This document shows positions 3,686-5,621 of a stretch of DNA of 5,621 nt, piece by piece. This DNA comes from Microbacterium sp. (GTDB taxonomy: Bacteria; Actinomycetota; Actinomycetes; Actinomycetales; Microbacteriaceae). Location: NCBI GenBank assembly GCA_031286555.1, contig JAITUD010000065.1, positions 1 to 5,621 on the forward strand, written 5' to 3'. The stretch's first letter is position 1. Each line of letters opens with the position of its first letter. A model generated the notes under the pieces. The model saw only the letters and a list, made by a program, of their open reading frames with translations. It searched no databases and had not been told where the DNA came from. Both the position numbers and the translations under genes were made by a program.

Positions 3686-5621
3686 ATGTTCCAGAAGATC
3701 CTGGTGGCCAACCGCGGTGAGATCGCGATCCGTGCGTTCCGGGCGGCCTTCGAGGTGGGGGCGCGCACCGTCGCCGTGTTCCCCTATGAGGACCGCGGTT
3801 CGAGGCATCGGCTGAAGGCCGACGAGGCGTACGAGATCGGTGAGCGCGGGCATCCGGTGCGCGCCTATCTCGATGTGGACGAGATCGTCCGGGTCGCCGT
3901 GGAATCGGGGGCGGACGCGATCTACCCCGGCTACGGCTTCCTCTCCGAGAACCCCGAGCTCGCCGAGAAGGCGGCCGCCGCCGGCATCGCGTTCATCGGT
4001 CCGCCTGCGCACGTGCTGGAGATGGCGGGGAACAAGGTCGAGGCCAAGCGGCACGCGATCGGCGCCGGAGTCCCGGTGCTGCGCTCGACCGAGGCATCCG
4101 ACGATGTGGACGAGCTGGTCGACCAGTCTGACGCGATCGGATTCCCACTGTTCGCGAAGGCCGTCGCCGGAGGAGGCGGCCGCGGAATGCGGCGGGTCGA
4201 GACGAAGAGCGAACTCGCCGCGGCGCTTGCCGAGGCGATGCGCGAGGCGCAGAGCGCCTTCGGCGACCCGAGGATGTTCCTGGAGCAGGCCGTCCTGCGT
4301 CCTCGGCACATCGAGGTGCAGGTGCTGGCGGATGCCACGGGCGAGACGGTCCACCTGTTCGAGAGGGACTGCTCGGTGCAGCGACGCCATCAGAAGGTGG
4401 TCGAGATCGCGCCGGCGCCGAACCTGGATGAGGATGTGCGGCAGGAGCTGCACAGGCACGCTGTCGCGTTCGCCCGATCCATCGGCTACGTGAACGCCGG
4501 AACGGTGGAGTTCCTGCTGGAGACGGCGGGGGAGCGCACCGGCGAGGTGGTGTTCATCGAGATGAACCCGCGCATCCAGGTGGAGCACACCGTCACCGAG
4601 GAGATCACCGACGTCGACCTGGTCCAGGCGCAGATCCGGATCGCGGCGGGCGCCACCCTCGTCGAGCTCGGCCTCGAGCAGGACGACATCCATCTGCGCG
4701 GCGCTGCACTGCAGTGCCGGATCACGACGGAGGACCCGGCGCAGGGATTCCGCCCGGACACCGGCAAGATCACCACCTACCGCTCGCCGGGCGGCGCGGG
4801 CATCCGTCTCGACGGCGGCACCGTGCATCAGGGCGCGCAGATCAGCCCGCACTTCGACTCGATGCTCTCGAAGCTGACCTGTCGCGGTCGCGACTTCTCG
4901 GCGGCGGTCTCCCGGGCGCGTCGTGCGCTGGCGGAGTTCCGCATCCGCGGGGTGTCGACCAACATCCCGTTCCTGCAGGCGCTGCTCGACGACCCGGCAT
5001 TCGTCGCGGGCGACATCAGCACCTCCTTCATCGACGAACGACCCGAGCTGCTGCAGGGCCGGGTCTCGAAGGACCGCGGCTCGAAGATCCTGAACTGGCT
5101 GGTGGACGTCACCGTCAACAGGCCGAACGGGGCCCACCCCGGCACCGCCGATCCGAGTGCGAAGCTTCCCGCGACCGACCTCGCCGCCGAGCCGCCGGCA
5201 GGCTCGCGGCAGCGGCTCGTCGAGCTCGGCCCCGAGGGCTTCGCGCGGGCGCTGCGTTCGCAGACGGCCCTCGCCATCACGGACACGACGTTCCGCGACG
5301 CGCATCAGTCCCTGCTGGCTACGCGGGTGCGCACCCGCGATCTGGTCGCGGCGGCACCGCACCTGGCGCGGCTCACGCCCGGCCTGCTCTCGGTCGAGGC
5401 CTGGGGCGGGGCGACTTATGACGTCGCCCTCCGCTTCCTCGGCGAGGATCCCTGGGAGCGGCTCGACAAGCTCCGCACGGCGCTGCCGAACATCGCGATC
5501 CAGATGCTGCTGCGCGGGCGCAACACGGTCGGCTACACGCCGTACCCGACGGCCGTCACGGACGCGTTCGTGCACGAGGCCGCGGCATCCGGCATCGACA
5601 TCTTCCGCATCTTCGACGCCC
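3686..5621 (+). CDS. pyc: Pyruvate carboxylase, N-terminal 645 residues (partial, runs off the right edge)
   Basis: Biotin enzyme that carboxylates pyruvate to oxaloacetate with ATP and bicarbonate, the main anaplerotic route into the TCA cycle. I translated the frame by hand and found 645 uninterrupted codons. The biotin carboxylase domain (about 1-450) opens with MFQKILVANRGEIA and has IYPGYGFLSENPELA, the ATP-grasp KAVAGGGGRGM (K158, glycines 162-165) and the catalytic EMNPRIQVEHTVTE (E292, N294, R296, E300). A linker follows, then the carboxyltransferase domain beginning DTTFRDAHQSLLATR (from D533, with the metal-binding FRDAHQS) and QMLLRGRNTVGYTPYP, wording typical of actinobacterial pyruvate carboxylases. 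The carboxyltransferase segment excludes acetyl- or propionyl-CoA carboxylase alpha subunits. The rest, including the biotinyl domain, is outside (family length about 1130-1150). The ATG at 3686 follows AGAGGTG at 3676-3682; an in-frame GTG two codons upstream is less well placed. Confidence 0.95.
   Translation, partial: MFQKILVANRGEIAIRAFRAAFEVGARTVAVFPYEDRGSRHRLKADEAYEIGERGHPVRAYLDVDEIVRVAVESGADAIYPGYGFLSENPELAEKAAAAGIAFIGPPAHVLEMAGNKVEAKRHAIGAGVPVLRSTEASDDVDELVDQSDAIGFPLFAKAVAGGGGRGMRRVETKSELAAALAEAMREAQSAFGDPRMFLEQAVLRPRHIEVQVLADATGETVHLFERDCSVQRRHQKVVEIAPAPNLDEDVRQELHRHAVAFARSIGYVNAGTVEFLLETAGERTGEVVFIEMNPRIQVEHTVTEEITDVDLVQAQIRIAAGATLVELGLEQDDIHLRGAALQCRITTEDPAQGFRPDTGKITTYRSPGGAGIRLDGGTVHQGAQISPHFDSMLSKLTCRGRDFSAAVSRARRALAEFRIRGVSTNIPFLQALLDDPAFVAGDISTSFIDERPELLQGRVSKDRGSKILNWLVDVTVNRPNGAHPGTADPSAKLPATDLAAEPPAGSRQRLVELGPEGFARALRSQTALAITDTTFRDAHQSLLATRVRTRDLVAAAPHLARLTPGLLSVEAWGGATYDVALRFLGEDPWERLDKLRTALPNIAIQMLLRGRNTVGYTPYPTAVTDAFVHEAAASGIDIFRIFDA

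Noticed and set aside
3601..3768. Extension of the ParA frame upstream to an ATG at 3768 (326 residues)
   Set aside because: The extra 56 residues look unlike any ParA N-terminus, overlap the start of pyc, and the conserved fold begins exactly at the GTG at 3600.
3638..5575. A 645-codon open frame on the minus strand opposite pyc
   Set aside because: It is an antisense shadow in high-GC DNA: its product is Arg/Asp/Leu/His-rich without any recognisable domain, while the plus strand encodes textbook pyruvate carboxylase motifs throughout the same stretch.
1..5621. Search for mobile elements, CRISPR arrays, tRNA/rRNA genes, toxin-antitoxin pairs or a defence system
   Set aside because: No transposase or integrase motifs, no spaced direct repeats, no cloverleaf-like sequence and no accessory gene cluster were seen; all coding space is taken by conserved core families.

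Overview
The window looks like chromosomal DNA of a high-GC actinobacterium, most likely Microbacteriaceae and close to Microbacterium. This rests on GC-rich third codon positions, GTG starts, and recognisable actinobacterial protein families. I judged it from the protein sequences and gene order, without a database search.

Layout, left to right: (1) On the minus strand, a copper-binding CopC-domain membrane protein (806-138) is followed after 9 bp by the start of lpdA, dihydrolipoyl dehydrogenase, which runs off the left edge. (2) Divergently, on the plus strand, lies the conserved actinobacterial set of an FHA protein of the GarA/OdhI family (894-1376), a MerR regulator of the FtsR family (1376-2056, overlapping by one base) and a second MerR regulator (2177-2722, with its own leader and a candidate promoter). 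In Mycobacterium and Corynebacterium a DUF151 nuclease gene sits between the two MerR genes; here it is absent. (3) A perfect-stem hairpin at about 2743-2770 separates this set from a convergent ParA-family ATPase gene on the minus strand (3600-2788). (4) An 85-bp divergent intergenic region with a perfect 7+7 bp palindrome separates parA from pyc, pyruvate carboxylase (3686 to the right edge). The visible 645 codons hold the whole biotin carboxylase domain and the start of the carboxyltransferase domain.

Functionally, three of the six intact or partial enzyme/regulator genes touch one metabolic junction. LpdA is the E3 subunit of pyruvate and 2-oxoglutarate dehydrogenases, GarA/OdhI-type FHA proteins inhibit 2-oxoglutarate dehydrogenase, and Pyc refills oxaloacetate. 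The two MerR proteins and ParA concern gene regulation, cell division or positioning.

Most of the window is ordinary conserved core genome and I see no mobile element, CRISPR array, RNA gene or defence system. The best candidates for new information are an over-represented octamer (GGCATCCG), the parA/pyc palindrome, possible leaderless starts of parA and copC, the altered phosphosite of the FHA protein and the missing DUF151 gene.
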